This document shows, piece by piece, positions 51,897 through 61,080 of a DNA stretch of 64,000 nucleotides. Within the stretch, counting starts at the first letter, position 1; each line of letters begins with the position of its first letter. The stretch is from Victivallis vadensis (GTDB lineage: Bacteria; Verrucomicrobiota; Lentisphaeria; Victivallales; Victivallaceae), in assembly GCF_003096415.1 (NCBI RefSeq), contig NZ_QEKH01000026.1, positions 1 to 64,000 on the forward strand, read 5' to 3'. The notes beneath the pieces were generated by a model. The model ran no database searches, was not told the origin of the DNA, and saw nothing but the letters and a program-made list of their open reading frames with translations. A program made the position numbers and the translations under genes.

Positions 51897-54248
51897 ATGA
51901 AAAGTTCCGTATATATCGTGCCGAGTTTTCATTATGATGTCGTCTATCTGCAGGACTACCAGACTTATCTGGAACGGGGATTCGCCATTCTGGACCGGGC
52001 GCTCTGCCTTTTGGAAAGCTCTTCCGAATACTGTTTCCTGATTGAACAGGTCATTCTGGCGGAGGCATACTGTGCAGGCCGCCCGGACCGCCTGGCCAAG
52101 CTGAAACGCTTCACGGAAGCGGGAAGATTGCATTTTGCTCCCGGCATGTACGTCATGCCGGATATGAATATGCCGGACGGCGAATCTTTGTTTCTGCAAA
52201 TTTCCGAAGGTTTCCGGTGGTTGGAGGAAAAGCTGCACTACCGGCCCGCCATCTGCTGGATCGCCGACTGCTGGGGGCATCCGGCGCAATTGCCCCAGAT
52301 ACTTACCCGATGCGGATTCAAAGGATACGCTTTCTGGCGCTGCATGAATCCGGATTTGCGGAAAAACCACTTCCTCTGGCGCGGAATCGACGGCACGACG
52401 ATCAGAACCCACTGGCTCAGCAAAGGTTACAGCCCGATCCACTTTCCCGACACCGCCGAAATCGTCAATGCGCCGGATCAGAAGATTTTCACAAGCTCCT
52501 GCGAACAGCTCGAAACCCTCTGCCGGGAATTTGAGGAGATCGGCGCGGCAGGCCACGTGCTTTTGTGCAATGGCGGCGACTTTACAATGCCGCAGGAATC
52601 CGCTTCCGCCACGCTCGCGCATCTGCGTTCTACCGGCCTTTTTGCCAAGTTGGAACTCTCCGGCCCGGAACAATATTTCGACAGCCTCGACTGGAAAAAC
52701 ACCATTCTGTATGACGGAGAGTTCAACAGCGCTCTTCAGGGGACGTTCTCCTCAAATATCCGGCTCAAGCAGCAAATCCGGGAGTGCGCGTTCTTCTTTA
52801 ACGCTCTTGAACGGCTGGCAGTATTAACCGGACGCCCGTGGGAAAAACGGGAGATGTTGCTGAAACAGCTCCTGAAGCAGCAATTCCATGACACGATCTG
52901 CGGCACGCTCGCCGACGCTCCCTTGAATGACACGCTGCGCGAGCTCGCCGCCTGTCTCAGGCAGCTTGAAGAAGCGCGGCTGGAACTCGGCAGTTCCGCC
53001 GTACCGGAAAAAAACCTGTTCAATCCAACCCAGTTCGACCGCACCGAAATCATCCGCGACGGCGACAGGCCTCTCCTGCTGTCCGTCGGACCGCACGCCA
53101 GCTCGCCGCAACGGACGGCGCGGGTATTATCACCGGACGGCGACACATCGCTGCCGCAGACATTCACCAACGGCTTCTATTCCGCCCGGCTTGACGCGGA
53201 AGGCTTTATCGCTTCGCTGAAAGTCGACGGCGGAGAACTGGTCAATCCCCATGCCGCGGTAAAGTTCGGCGCCCTCACCATGCAGATGGACTACGGCGAC
53301 CTCTGGCTCCACTTCGACGCACCGTTGAGCGGGGGTTCTCCGGCGGCCGCCCTGACGCAGAACCGGGAGGACCCGCTCGATTTCCCGGATGACTCCGGAC
53401 TGGTGAACCGCGGCACGTTCCGGCCTGAGATCCGGGAGGCCGCGCTGGTCTTCCGTTCACCGGAGCTGTGGATCGTCCGGCAGACCGGCAGGCTTTGCTT
53501 CTGGCAGCTGAATATCGACTTCACGGTGGAAACCCACTTCCGAAGCGATTCCCCGCGCATCGCCTACCGGGTGGAATTTACTCCGAAAGGGAAACATTAC
53601 CGTATCCGGGCGGCATTCCCTTCCACGGTCGGCGCCGACGGCGCGGTTTATTATGAAATCCCGTTCGGAATCCAGAAGCGCGGCCGGGCGGTCCATGCGG
53701 CACAGAACTGGATGGATTTTTCAGACGCGGATAAGGGAATCGCATTGCTGAACCGCGGGTTGCCCTCAAACAGCGTCGACTCGGCGGGAAACCTGCTGCT
53801 GACGCTGTTCCGTTCAGCCGCCATGGAATATAAAGCTCCCAGTGAAGAATCGTTCGGAACAGGTGTGCGGCACAATTTCGAGTACGCGGTCGTACCGCAT
53901 GGGAAACGCAATTTCGCAGCTCTGGTCAAAGAAGGAATCCTGTTCAATGCTCCCCTTCTGGAAACCGGCTGCCGTTTGCCGAGGGCTTTTGTTCCCGAAG
54001 CGGAAAACATCATGATCAGTGCGATCAGAAACAGCGAAGACGGCGTGCTGTTGCGGCTGTACGAATGTGCCGGACTCCCGACCACCTCTTCCATCCACAT
54101 TCCCGAATGTTTCCGGTCCTGTCTGGATGTGGATGGATTGGGCGAAAGAAGCGGCGGAAAGGGATTTCCGGTCTTCGGAACCGTCCCGGTCGAACTGAAC
54201 CCATTTGAAATAAAAACCCTGCTCCTGCTTCCCAACAGAAAAAATTAA
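51897..54248 (+). CDS. GH38-like alpha-mannosidase, cytosolic
   Basis: This 783-residue enzyme has the GH38 barrel start [16 protein letters not shown] with metal ligands H12 and D14 (usually HxDxxW). The nucleophile is probably D124 in [18 protein letters not shown] helical bundle and C-terminal beta domains follow, ending in FEIKTLLLL. No signal peptide is seen, so substrates are taken up first. The pattern around H12 is altered relative to HSHWD, so substrate range may differ. It is the first gene of the operon. Confidence 0.85.
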   Translation: MKSSVYIVPSFHYDVVYLQDYQTYLERGFAILDRALCLLESSSEYCFLIEQVILAEAYCAGRPDRLAKLKRFTEAGRLHFAPGMYVMPDMNMPDGESLFLQISEGFRWLEEKLHYRPAICWIADCWGHPAQLPQILTRCGFKGYAFWRCMNPDLRKNHFLWRGIDGTTIRTHWLSKGYSPIHFPDTAEIVNAPDQKIFTSSCEQLETLCREFEEIGAAGHVLLCNGGDFTMPQESASATLAHLRSTGLFAKLELSGPEQYFDSLDWKNTILYDGEFNSALQGTFSSNIRLKQQIRECAFFFNALERLAVLTGRPWEKREMLLKQLLKQQFHDTICGTLADAPLNDTLRELAACLRQLEEARLELGSSAVPEKNLFNPTQFDRTEIIRDGDRPLLLSVGPHASSPQRTARVLSPDGDTSLPQTFTNGFYSARLDAEGFIASLKVDGGELVNPHAAVKFGALTMQMDYGDLWLHFDAPLSGGSPAAALTQNREDPLDFPDDSGLVNRGTFRPEIREAALVFRSPELWIVRQTGRLCFWQLNIDFTVETHFRSDSPRIAYRVEFTPKGKHYRIRAAFPSTVGADGAVYYEIPFGIQKRGRAVHAAQNWMDFSDADKGIALLNRGLPSNSVDSAGNLLLTLFRSAAMEYKAPSEESFGTGVRHNFEYAVVPHGKRNFAALVKEGILFNAPLLETGCRLPRAFVPEAENIMISAIRNSEDGVLLRLYECAGLPTTSSIHIPECFRSCLDVDGLGERSGGKGFPVFGTVPVELNPFEIKTLLLLPNRKN

Positions 54249-54265
54249 TTCACGGAGGAAATAAA

Positions 54266-55390
54266 ATGAGCCTTGATGAATTTCATTCGGTTTCCATGGA
54301 AAAGCAGTCCCTGACACAAAAATTTACATTGATTGAGCTGCTCGTGAACATCACTTGTAAAATATATAATCCATCCCCGTATGCCGCTCTGCGTAAAAGA
54401 GAGGGGTTCGGGGGAGAGAAAGCGGCGATAAGCGCCGCATCTCTCCCCGTACCAAACATCCCCAACTTTTCACATACTCCCGGCAAGCTCTCACGCCTCC
54501 GCCAATGCTCTGCAAGCGGCAAGCCGGAGCAAAAACGTGAAGTTGCCTTTCCGCAGAAAAGCGGGAAGACAACTTCACGTTATTGCGGCTCTTCCTTCCC
54601 CGCCGGCCGACCGCGCCTCCGCCTGTCGACCGTCCCGTACCCGGCACCGGCACCTTGCCGGACGCAGGGGGCGCGGGGGACGGCGGACACGCCCCCCGCA
54701 TACCGCCATGTAAGGCCGTTTACCCTGATTGAGTTGCTCGTCGTCATAGCGATCATTGCCATTTTGGCTTCCATGCTGCTGCCTGCATTGAACCGGGCAC
54801 GCCAGAAGGCCCGTGAGACCGCATGCCTGAGCACGATGAAGCAACAGATGCTTTATACCCAGATGTACCTGGATCAGTTTAACGGTTCGATCATATCGGA
54901 ATGGTCCTCTTCCTCGGTTCAGGCGCGTTCCTGGGTGGGATGCCTGTTGAGCGCCGGATATCTTTCCGCGGCAAACGGCAAGGAGTGGACCTGTCCCGAC
55001 TTGCGCCCGCGGCGGGCACTGGATGAAATTTCCGAGGCCCCCGATTACGGATACGGGCAGAACTACGGCGCTTATCGCGTAGTGGAAGGTGTGAACCAGC
55101 AGGACGGCACGATCCGCATCTGGATCGCCTCCAGTTGTTACATTATGAATTTTAAAAAGATGCGGTCGCCGAGTTCTTTCATCTTCATTGCAGACGGAAA
55201 GACCAGCAACAATCTCTGCCATGCCAAGCTGACTCCGCAATGGGGACCGGCCACCTGGGCAGCCTCCCCGTGGCGCGCCCATAATTCCAACGCGGTCAAC
55301 ACGGCTTTCGGAGACGGCCGGGCGGCCGCGCTGAACCGAAACGAGCTGGAGCAAACCCTTTACAATGGAATCGTCTATGCCGTAGACTAA
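54266..55390 (+). CDS. Pseudopilin-type protein with an internal insertion between two FTLIELLV motifs
   Basis: The 374-residue frame starts [19 protein letters not shown] and reads FTLIELLV at residues 20-27 (54323-54346). It then passes through about 124 non-pilin codons to a second [28 protein letters not shown] starting at residue 152 (54719). Removing one 396-nt unit would leave a normal pilin of about 242 residues. The inserted peptide is Arg/Pro/Ser-rich and unlike a protein domain. The C-terminal part has H-x10-DG. A GGAGGA site supports the ATG. The natural product may be a long-leader prepilin, a defective gene, or one translated only after rearrangement. Confidence 0.75.
   Translation: MSLDEFHSVSMEKQSLTQKFTLIELLVNITCKIYNPSPYAALRKREGFGGEKAAISAASLPVPNIPNFSHTPGKLSRLRQCSASGKPEQKREVAFPQKSGKTTSRYCGSSFPAGRPRLRLSTVPYPAPAPCRTQGARGTADTPPAYRHVRPFTLIELLVVIAIIAILASMLLPALNRARQKARETACLSTMKQQMLYTQMYLDQFNGSIISEWSSSSVQARSWVGCLLSAGYLSAANGKEWTCPDLRPRRALDEISEAPDYGYGQNYGAYRVVEGVNQQDGTIRIWIASSCYIMNFKKMRSPSSFIFIADGKTSNNLCHAKLTPQWGPATWAASPWRAHNSNAVNTAFGDGRAAALNRNELEQTLYNGIVYAVD
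54347..54742 (+). repeat. 396-bp in-frame insertion unit in the pseudopilin gene
   Basis: The unit runs from just after the first FTLIELLV codons to the end of the second. The two 24-nt motif segments encode the same peptide but differ at four silent positions (ACA/ACC, TTG/CTG, CTG/TTG, GTG/GTC), so it is not a fresh target-site duplication. It contains a strong stem-loop at 54534-54581 (12 perfect outer pairs, AACGTGAAGTTG / CAACTTCACGTT, plus an inner stem). Length is a multiple of three and stop-free. No transposase is present. Confidence 0.65.
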
Positions 55391-55413
55391 GAGCTTATCC
55401 CCAAATAAGCTCT
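55390..55413 (+). promoter_or_regulatory. Hairpin between the pseudopilin gene and the GH2-like gene
   Basis: A perfect 9-bp stem AGAGCTTAT/ATAAGCTCT with a 6-nt loop lies between the stop and the ribosome site (AAGGAAATAAAG) of the next gene. There is no T run. It may tune translation of the downstream gene. Confidence 0.5.
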
Positions 55414-55432
55414 AAGCAATAAGGAAATAAAG

Positions 55433-58400
55433 ATGAAATATTGGTTCACAGTTCTTGTATCCGGAATCGGATCGCTGCTTGCCGCCGCCAATTTGCTGAT
55501 TGCCCCGGAGGGGTCATTGCGCTGCGACCGGGCGGGCGACGGCATAACAGTAGAAATCCGAAACGGCTTGGTGAATCTGACGCTTGAAGGAGCGGAACGC
55601 CAGCTCGGCTTTTCCCTGCCGATCGAACCTGACGCCAAATTGGTCCGGCTCAGCGGCAGGATGCAGGTCAAAGGCGTCAGGCGCGGAAAAGCAAACTGGC
55701 AGGACGGCAGGATGGCCATGCGTTTTTACGACAGACAGGGAAAGGCGGTCGGAGAATGGCCGCGCGTCTTTTCCGCTTCCGGAACATCCGGCTGGCTGGA
55801 TTGCGACCGGCTTTATCAGGTCCCGGAAGGCGCGGCTACATTGAGATTTACCCCGGCCAATTTCGGGACAGCCGGCAAGGTGAAAATCCGCAACCTGCGG
55901 CTGGAAGCCCTCCGCTTCCCGGAAGAGGCAAATATGGATGCCCCGCCGCCGGATGGTTCCGATCAGGAAGCACTGTTCACTCTGGATGACGCGCAGAAAC
56001 TGACCACGCCGACGCGGGAACGGATCTGCCTGAACGGATTATGGAGTTTCCGGCCGGTTTTTCACGGCGAAAGCCCCGCCCGCTTCCCTGCGGACGGAAG
56101 CGGCTGGGGATACTTCAAAGTCCCCGGCTCCTGGCCGTCATATCCAAACGGAATGAAATTTTATCTCTCTTCGCTTGCATTGCACAAGCTGGATGCGGCC
56201 AATCTCAACAGCGCCTGGTACCGGCGCACCATCACGGTGCCCGCCTCCTGGAAAGGACGCCGGATTCTGCTGAATGCCGATCTGATTCAAAGCTGCGCAA
56301 AAGTATTCGTGGATGGAACGGAGGCCGGCGAACTCTATTATCCGGGCGGAGAACTGGACCTGTCCGGACGGCTGATCCCCGGTCAAAAGCACACGGTCTC
56401 CCTTCTGGTCAGCGCCCGGCCGGAGGTACTGACGACCTTCATGGCCCAGAACCGCCTGATCACGGAGAAAGGGCAGTTGCAGAACCGGGGAATCACCGGC
56501 GATCTCTATCTGGAATCGCGTCCGATGATGGCCGCCGTTGCGGATGTGCATGTAATCACCTCCGTAAAACATCGGGAGATCACTTTTGATACCGGCTTCG
56601 CCGATCTTCCCGCCGGCCGATACCGGCTGGAAGCGGAAATCACTGCGGGGAACAAAGTTGTAAAATGCTTCACTTCAGAACCGTTCCGGACGGAAGGAGG
56701 AAAAAACTTCCGCCACCGTTTCTCCGGGAAATGGAATGACCCGCTGCAGTGGGACACGGATACTCCCGAAAATCTGTATACGGCAAAGCTCCGTCTTCTT
56801 ACCGGTCACGACGAATTGCTTGACGCGTTTCTTCCCCAGGAATTCGGTTTCCGGGAATTTTCCGTCAACGGCCGCGATTTCTACCTGAACGGCAGGAAGA
56901 TCCATTTGCGCATGCTGGTTACCAGAGCCCCGCAGGAGCCTGATTTCGCTTCGCCCGGCCGGATCGGCCATCTGGTGAAATCCGCCCGGCAATTCGGCGT
57001 GAACTGCCTGATCGGCTGGAATTACAGCTTCGCTCCCGGCATATTCTCTTATCCGGACGGTTTTCATAAGCTGACCTCAAAACAAGGAATGCTGACCACA
57101 TTGACACTTCCCCACGTAAAGGATTTTAAAACGAATCTGTTCGATCCGGCGCAGGCCGAAAGTTATCGGCGTCAGGCGGAACATCTGATCCGGCGTTACT
57201 GGAATGTACCGGGCGTGGTTATGTTTGTGATGAACCACAATGCGATGGGGTACTCCGGAGATCAGAACCCGGAACGGCTCGGAACGGCCTACCGCCCGGA
57301 AGATGCCGTCGTTCCGGGAACGTTTCCGGGACGAGCCCAGGCCATGCTTGCCGAAAAACTCGTCAAAAGCCTGGATTCCTCCCGCCCGGTCTACCATCAT
57401 CAAAGCGGCAACCTCGGTGATGTCTATACATTGAACTGTTATCTGAACTGGGCCCCGCGCCAGGAACGGAGCGACTGGCTGGAACACTGGGAAAAATACG
57501 GCACGATGCCGGTGATGTTCGTCGAATGGGGGATTCCCCATGTGGCGAGCTGGTCCAGTTACCGGGGCCCCGCCTTCATCTGGCGCAGCCCCGGCGTGCA
57601 GTGCATCTGGGTCAACGAGTTCAATGCCGCCATCCTCGGCGAGGAAGCGTATCGCGCCGAACCGGCCAAGACCTCATATTACGAACTTCAGGAAAAGCTG
57701 GTCAAGGGGAACCGGCCGGTCCTGTTTCACACCCTGGGCGGCAACGGCCCGCTGAACCGGATTGCGGATGTGAACCGTGTCCGCAATTATTATGCGAGGC
57801 GGAACTTCCGCGATATGCGCGCCCGGGGGATATCCGGCATCCTGCCGTGGGACCAATTCACTTTCTGGGAGTGGGAGGGCCGGAGAGCGGGCATCGGCAA
57901 CAACCCGGAGCGTTTCCATAACCTGAAACGCCCCGGAATCGTTCCCGACGAACTGCTCAACCGCGGAGAGCATATCAACAATCCCTTCGGCAGCTACCGG
58001 TTGTCGCAGACCGGCCTGCCGATCGCCGAGAATTTTACTGAATATCTCGGCTGGATCGCCGGAAAAATCGGAGAGTTCACCGAAAACAGCCATCAATTCC
58101 GCCCCGGTGAAACCGTCGATAAGTCGTTGATGCTGCTGAATGACAGCCGGCGGGACGCCGATATACGCTGGGAGTGGCGGGTGCCGTCCCTGCATCTCAA
58201 ACAGAACGGAAGTGTGTCGGTCGCCCCGGGAGAGCGCGGCGAAGTTCCGGTTTCCTTCACAATTCCCGCCGATTTCAGCGGGAAACCGGTGCTGGAAGCC
58301 GATATCTCTTTCCCTGACGGCAGCAATCGCCAAGATCGGTTGGAGCTTACGGTTCTGCCGCCGGAATACCCCCGGATCAACTCCGTCGTCGGCTTATTCG

Positions 58401-60112
58401 ATCCTGACGGCAGCGCCGCCGCGCTGCTGGAACGCGGGAAAATCGGATTCCGCACCGTAAAATCCGATGCGGATCTGGCGGGCGTCGAACTGCTGATCCT
58501 CGGACGCCGCGCTCTGGACCGTCTGCCCCTGCATCTCTCCGGCAGGCTGAAAGCCGGCCTGAAGCTGATGGTACTGGAACAGAGCATCGGCAGCCTGAAC
58601 CGGCTTGGACTTCGCGGGACGGAACAGGGATACCGGGAAGTTTTTCCGTTGAATGACGAGTATGCAGTTGCGCGCGATTGGCGCGGCAGCGCCACTTTGC
58701 TGCCCCCTTATCTTGAAGTTCCGGCTTTCGAGGCCACCAATCCGAAATGGAATTGGAACGGCTTCGACAATACCCGGGTGTGGCGGGCGGGAAACCGCGG
58801 CTGCGTCACGCAGGTTCCGCTGGAAAAACCGGCCATAGGGAATTGGAACCCGCTGCTGCAATGCGGATTTGACCTGCAATACACGCCGCTGGCGGAATTC
58901 CGGGAGGGAAAAGGACGGATTCTTTTCTGTCAGCTTGCGGCGACCGGACGGACTGAATGCGAACCGCAGGCGGAGGATTTCTTCCTGAAAGCTCTTTCCC
59001 GTCTGGATCGGGCGGAGATTCCGCCGGAACGCATCGTTTTCTATGCGGGCGCGCCGGAGGGAGAGGCCCTGCTCGCATCGTTGAAAGTCCCATTTCACGC
59101 CTATGCCGGGAAGCTGCCGGAAAATGCCTTGCTTGTGCTCGGCCCCGGAGCGAAAGTCCCACAGCTTTCGAATGCAGTCGAAGCCGGAGCGAATGTTCTG
59201 GCGCTCGGACTTGGCGCAACGGAGTTGGAAGCGGTCCTGCCCGGTGTTTTTCAGTTGGAATCCGGCAATTTTGTTTCCGATTATGCGGCCGGGCTCAGGG
59301 ATTATCCGGAATTCACCGGGGTAGGTCAGGCTGAACTTCACTGGCGCGGCAAAATGCAATTTGACGGCTTCCCGGCAACCAATCCCGGAGGACGGGCGCT
59401 TGCCGTACACCGCATCGGCCGGGGAAGCTTTGTCGCCATGCAGCTGCCTGCCTGGAAATTCGACGGAAAAGAGTTTTACAATCGTACCACGCTCCGCCGG
59501 ACAACTTTCCTTACGTCCCGCCTGCTCGCCAATCTCGGCGCCCCATCCGATACCGGTCTCTTCGATCTGCTGGATGGAGTGAAGGGAAACCTATCGCTGC
59601 CGCTCCCCAACGACCAATGGCTCGGCATCCCCGATCCCGGAAAGACCGGTCATAACAGCGGCTGGTTCCGCTCGGATTTCACCCCGGATAAAAGCTGGCG
59701 GAAGGTTTCGGTGCCCGGAACATTTCAGTCCCAGTTCGCGAAACTGACGAACTATCACGGATATTTCTGGTACCGTCTTGAATTCAACCTGCCGGAGAAT
59801 CTCCCGGCAGATGATTATGAGCTTTTCATCGGCGCGGTCGACGATGAATCATGGGTCTGGCTGAACGACAATTTTCTCGGAGAAATTACCGCGGGAAACC
59901 GGCCGGACGACTACTGGCAATTCTCCCGCGACTTCAAGTTGAAACCGGGCAGCCTGAAAGCCGGGCGCAACGTTCTGGTTGTGCTTTGCAATGATCTGCG
60001 GGATACCGGCGGAATCCTCGGGATACCGTCCCTGAAAACTCAAAACCGTTATAATTTCTATACGGATAAGCCCGAAGCTGCCGACGATCCCTATCGATAC
60101 TATCGGTGGTAA
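55433..60112 (+). CDS. Secreted 1559-residue GH2-like glycoside hydrolase
   Basis: A signal peptide (MKYWFTVLVSGIGSLLAAANL) precedes a jelly-roll domain (about 25-165), a GH2 sugar-binding sandwich (about 195-350, LNGLWSF), an immunoglobulin-like domain and a TIM barrel. At the usual acid/base position (NE motif) the sequence reads VMFVMNHNAMGYSGD (N601, H602), so the Glu is missing. The nucleophile motif VEWG (E698) is present. Later beta domains, including a final DDESWVWLND-type jelly roll, extend it far beyond ordinary GH2 size. It probably cuts extracellular glycans, though the mechanism may differ. It is last in the operon. Confidence 0.8.
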   Translation: MKYWFTVLVSGIGSLLAAANLLIAPEGSLRCDRAGDGITVEIRNGLVNLTLEGAERQLGFSLPIEPDAKLVRLSGRMQVKGVRRGKANWQDGRMAMRFYDRQGKAVGEWPRVFSASGTSGWLDCDRLYQVPEGAATLRFTPANFGTAGKVKIRNLRLEALRFPEEANMDAPPPDGSDQEALFTLDDAQKLTTPTRERICLNGLWSFRPVFHGESPARFPADGSGWGYFKVPGSWPSYPNGMKFYLSSLALHKLDAANLNSAWYRRTITVPASWKGRRILLNADLIQSCAKVFVDGTEAGELYYPGGELDLSGRLIPGQKHTVSLLVSARPEVLTTFMAQNRLITEKGQLQNRGITGDLYLESRPMMAAVADVHVITSVKHREITFDTGFADLPAGRYRLEAEITAGNKVVKCFTSEPFRTEGGKNFRHRFSGKWNDPLQWDTDTPENLYTAKLRLLTGHDELLDAFLPQEFGFREFSVNGRDFYLNGRKIHLRMLVTRAPQEPDFASPGRIGHLVKSARQFGVNCLIGWNYSFAPGIFSYPDGFHKLTSKQGMLTTLTLPHVKDFKTNLFDPAQAESYRRQAEHLIRRYWNVPGVVMFVMNHNAMGYSGDQNPERLGTAYRPEDAVVPGTFPGRAQAMLAEKLVKSLDSSRPVYHHQSGNLGDVYTLNCYLNWAPRQERSDWLEHWEKYGTMPVMFVEWGIPHVASWSSYRGPAFIWRSPGVQCIWVNEFNAAILGEEAYRAEPAKTSYYELQEKLVKGNRPVLFHTLGGNGPLNRIADVNRVRNYYARRNFRDMRARGISGILPWDQFTFWEWEGRRAGIGNNPERFHNLKRPGIVPDELLNRGEHINNPFGSYRLSQTGLPIAENFTEYLGWIAGKIGEFTENSHQFRPGETVDKSLMLLNDSRRDADIRWEWRVPSLHLKQNGSVSVAPGERGEVPVSFTIPADFSGKPVLEADISFPDGSNRQDRLELTVLPPEYPRINSVVGLFDPDGSAAALLERGKIGFRTVKSDADLAGVELLILGRRALDRLPLHLSGRLKAGLKLMVLEQSIGSLNRLGLRGTEQGYREVFPLNDEYAVARDWRGSATLLPPYLEVPAFEATNPKWNWNGFDNTRVWRAGNRGCVTQVPLEKPAIGNWNPLLQCGFDLQYTPLAEFREGKGRILFCQLAATGRTECEPQAEDFFLKALSRLDRAEIPPERIVFYAGAPEGEALLASLKVPFHAYAGKLPENALLVLGPGAKVPQLSNAVEAGANVLALGLGATELEAVLPGVFQLESGNFVSDYAAGLRDYPEFTGVGQAELHWRGKMQFDGFPATNPGGRALAVHRIGRGSFVAMQLPAWKFDGKEFYNRTTLRRTTFLTSRLLANLGAPSDTGLFDLLDGVKGNLSLPLPNDQWLGIPDPGKTGHNSGWFRSDFTPDKSWRKVSVPGTFQSQFAKLTNYHGYFWYRLEFNLPENLPADDYELFIGAVDDESWVWLNDNFLGEITAGNRPDDYWQFSRDFKLKPGSLKAGRNVLVVLCNDLRDTGGILGIPSLKTQNRYNFYTDKPEAADDPYRYYRW

Positions 60113-60132
60113 GCACTCAATATACCAGACGA

Positions 60133-60169
60133 CCGGGGACGTCCCATTTTCCTATGGAACGCTCCCCGG
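60133..60169. other. Hairpin at the convergent ends of the GH2-like and YdjM-like genes
   Basis: CCGGGGA pairs with TCCCCGG, with inner CGT/ACG and CCAT/ATGG pairs. It overlaps the stop of the minus-strand gene at 60152. Without a T run on either side, a terminator function is uncertain. Confidence 0.4.
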
Positions 60170-60682
60170 ACGGTGTGCCTCGAACCATGCGACCAGCTCG
60201 CGATCCAGTTTCGGCATCGGATATTCCAAAAACGTCCGCTTTTTCCAGTAAACCACCAGAACCGTCAGCACAATCAGCAGCGCGCCGGCCGTCAGATTCT
60301 GCCAGGAGTAAAACTCCCACGCATATCCGGTGCCGACCCGCAGTCGGCTGAACGGCCACAGGTATTCAAAATACCACCCCTCCCCGGAACCGAAAAGGTC
60401 CAGCAGCAAATGCAGGTGCGCCAGCAGGAAGTAAACGATGAATGCCGTCACGCGCGACTGCGAAAAGAACGCCAGCCCCCCGGCCAGCACCACCGCAAAC
60501 GGCAGGTTGTGCGCCAGGACATGATGATAGTCATAATAACACTCCCAGCCGCCCAGCAGCGACAGGCCGTCAAGATCGGAAAGCGAAGCGGCAAGCATGC
60601 AGAAAAACCGTTCGCGCGGCCCGAAGGCAGGAACCAGATTGCCGGCCAGCCAGCCGCTCAGAATATGGGTCTGCACGTGCAT
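60152..60682 (-). CDS. YdjM-like membrane-bound metal-dependent hydrolase
   Basis: This 176-residue membrane protein has about four helices and the family pattern of His and Asp: THILSGWLAGNL, SDLDGL, YHHVLAHNLPF and HLHLLLDLFG. These proteins (DUF457/YdjM) are thought to bind metal and act as inner-membrane hydrolases, but no substrate is known. It is 4 nt after the stop of the upstream small membrane protein, with which it forms a pair. Confidence 0.8.
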   Translation of the reverse strand: MHVQTHILSGWLAGNLVPAFGPRERFFCMLAASLSDLDGLSLLGGWECYYDYHHVLAHNLPFAVVLAGGLAFFSQSRVTAFIVYFLLAHLHLLLDLFGSGEGWYFEYLWPFSRLRVGTGYAWEFYSWQNLTAGALLIVLTVLVVYWKKRTFLEYPMPKLDRELVAWFEAHRPGSVP

Positions 60683-60686
60683 ACCG

Positions 60687-61016
60687 TCACTCCGTCACGC
60701 CCCAGATCTGCCGCAGCGCGGGAGCCATCAGCCACCACAGCGAATAGCACAGCGCCAGAACCGAAATGATTTTGACCAGCAGGTTCGGCCATGCGATCCG
60801 GACCTTGTTTTCGGTTCCCGCAATCCGGATCAGGTCGGCCGTCAGCAACAGTATCACGATTGCGGCGGGAACATACAAATGGAGCAATCCGGTTCCCTGC
60901 GCGGCAGGATTGATTTCCTTGAGCTTCAACACGGTAAAGGAAAGAATCACCCAGACGCCCCAGGCGGCGAGATGGGCGATATCCCCGGCAATCGCAAAGA
61001 ATTTGAAGTGCGTCAT
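60687..61016 (-). CDS. Small membrane protein of unknown function
   Basis: This 109-residue protein has three hydrophobic stretches (about 5-28, 42-66, 82-100). It is followed 4 nt later by the YdjM-like gene, and they are probably co-transcribed. I recognise no family. Confidence 0.7.
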   Translation of the reverse strand: MTHFKFFAIAGDIAHLAAWGVWVILSFTVLKLKEINPAAQGTGLLHLYVPAAIVILLLTADLIRIAGTENKVRIAWPNLLVKIISVLALCYSLWWLMAPALRQIWGVTE

Positions 61017-61080
61017 TCCTTCCCTCCCGGGTTACCGGATGTTCATTCGGAAACGCCGCGCGGCTGTTCCCTGTTGTTCT

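Noticed and set aside
60133-60169. Bidirectional terminator between the GH2-like and YdjM-like genes
   Set aside because: There is no T run on either strand and it overlaps the YdjM-like stop, so it is listed only as a hairpin.
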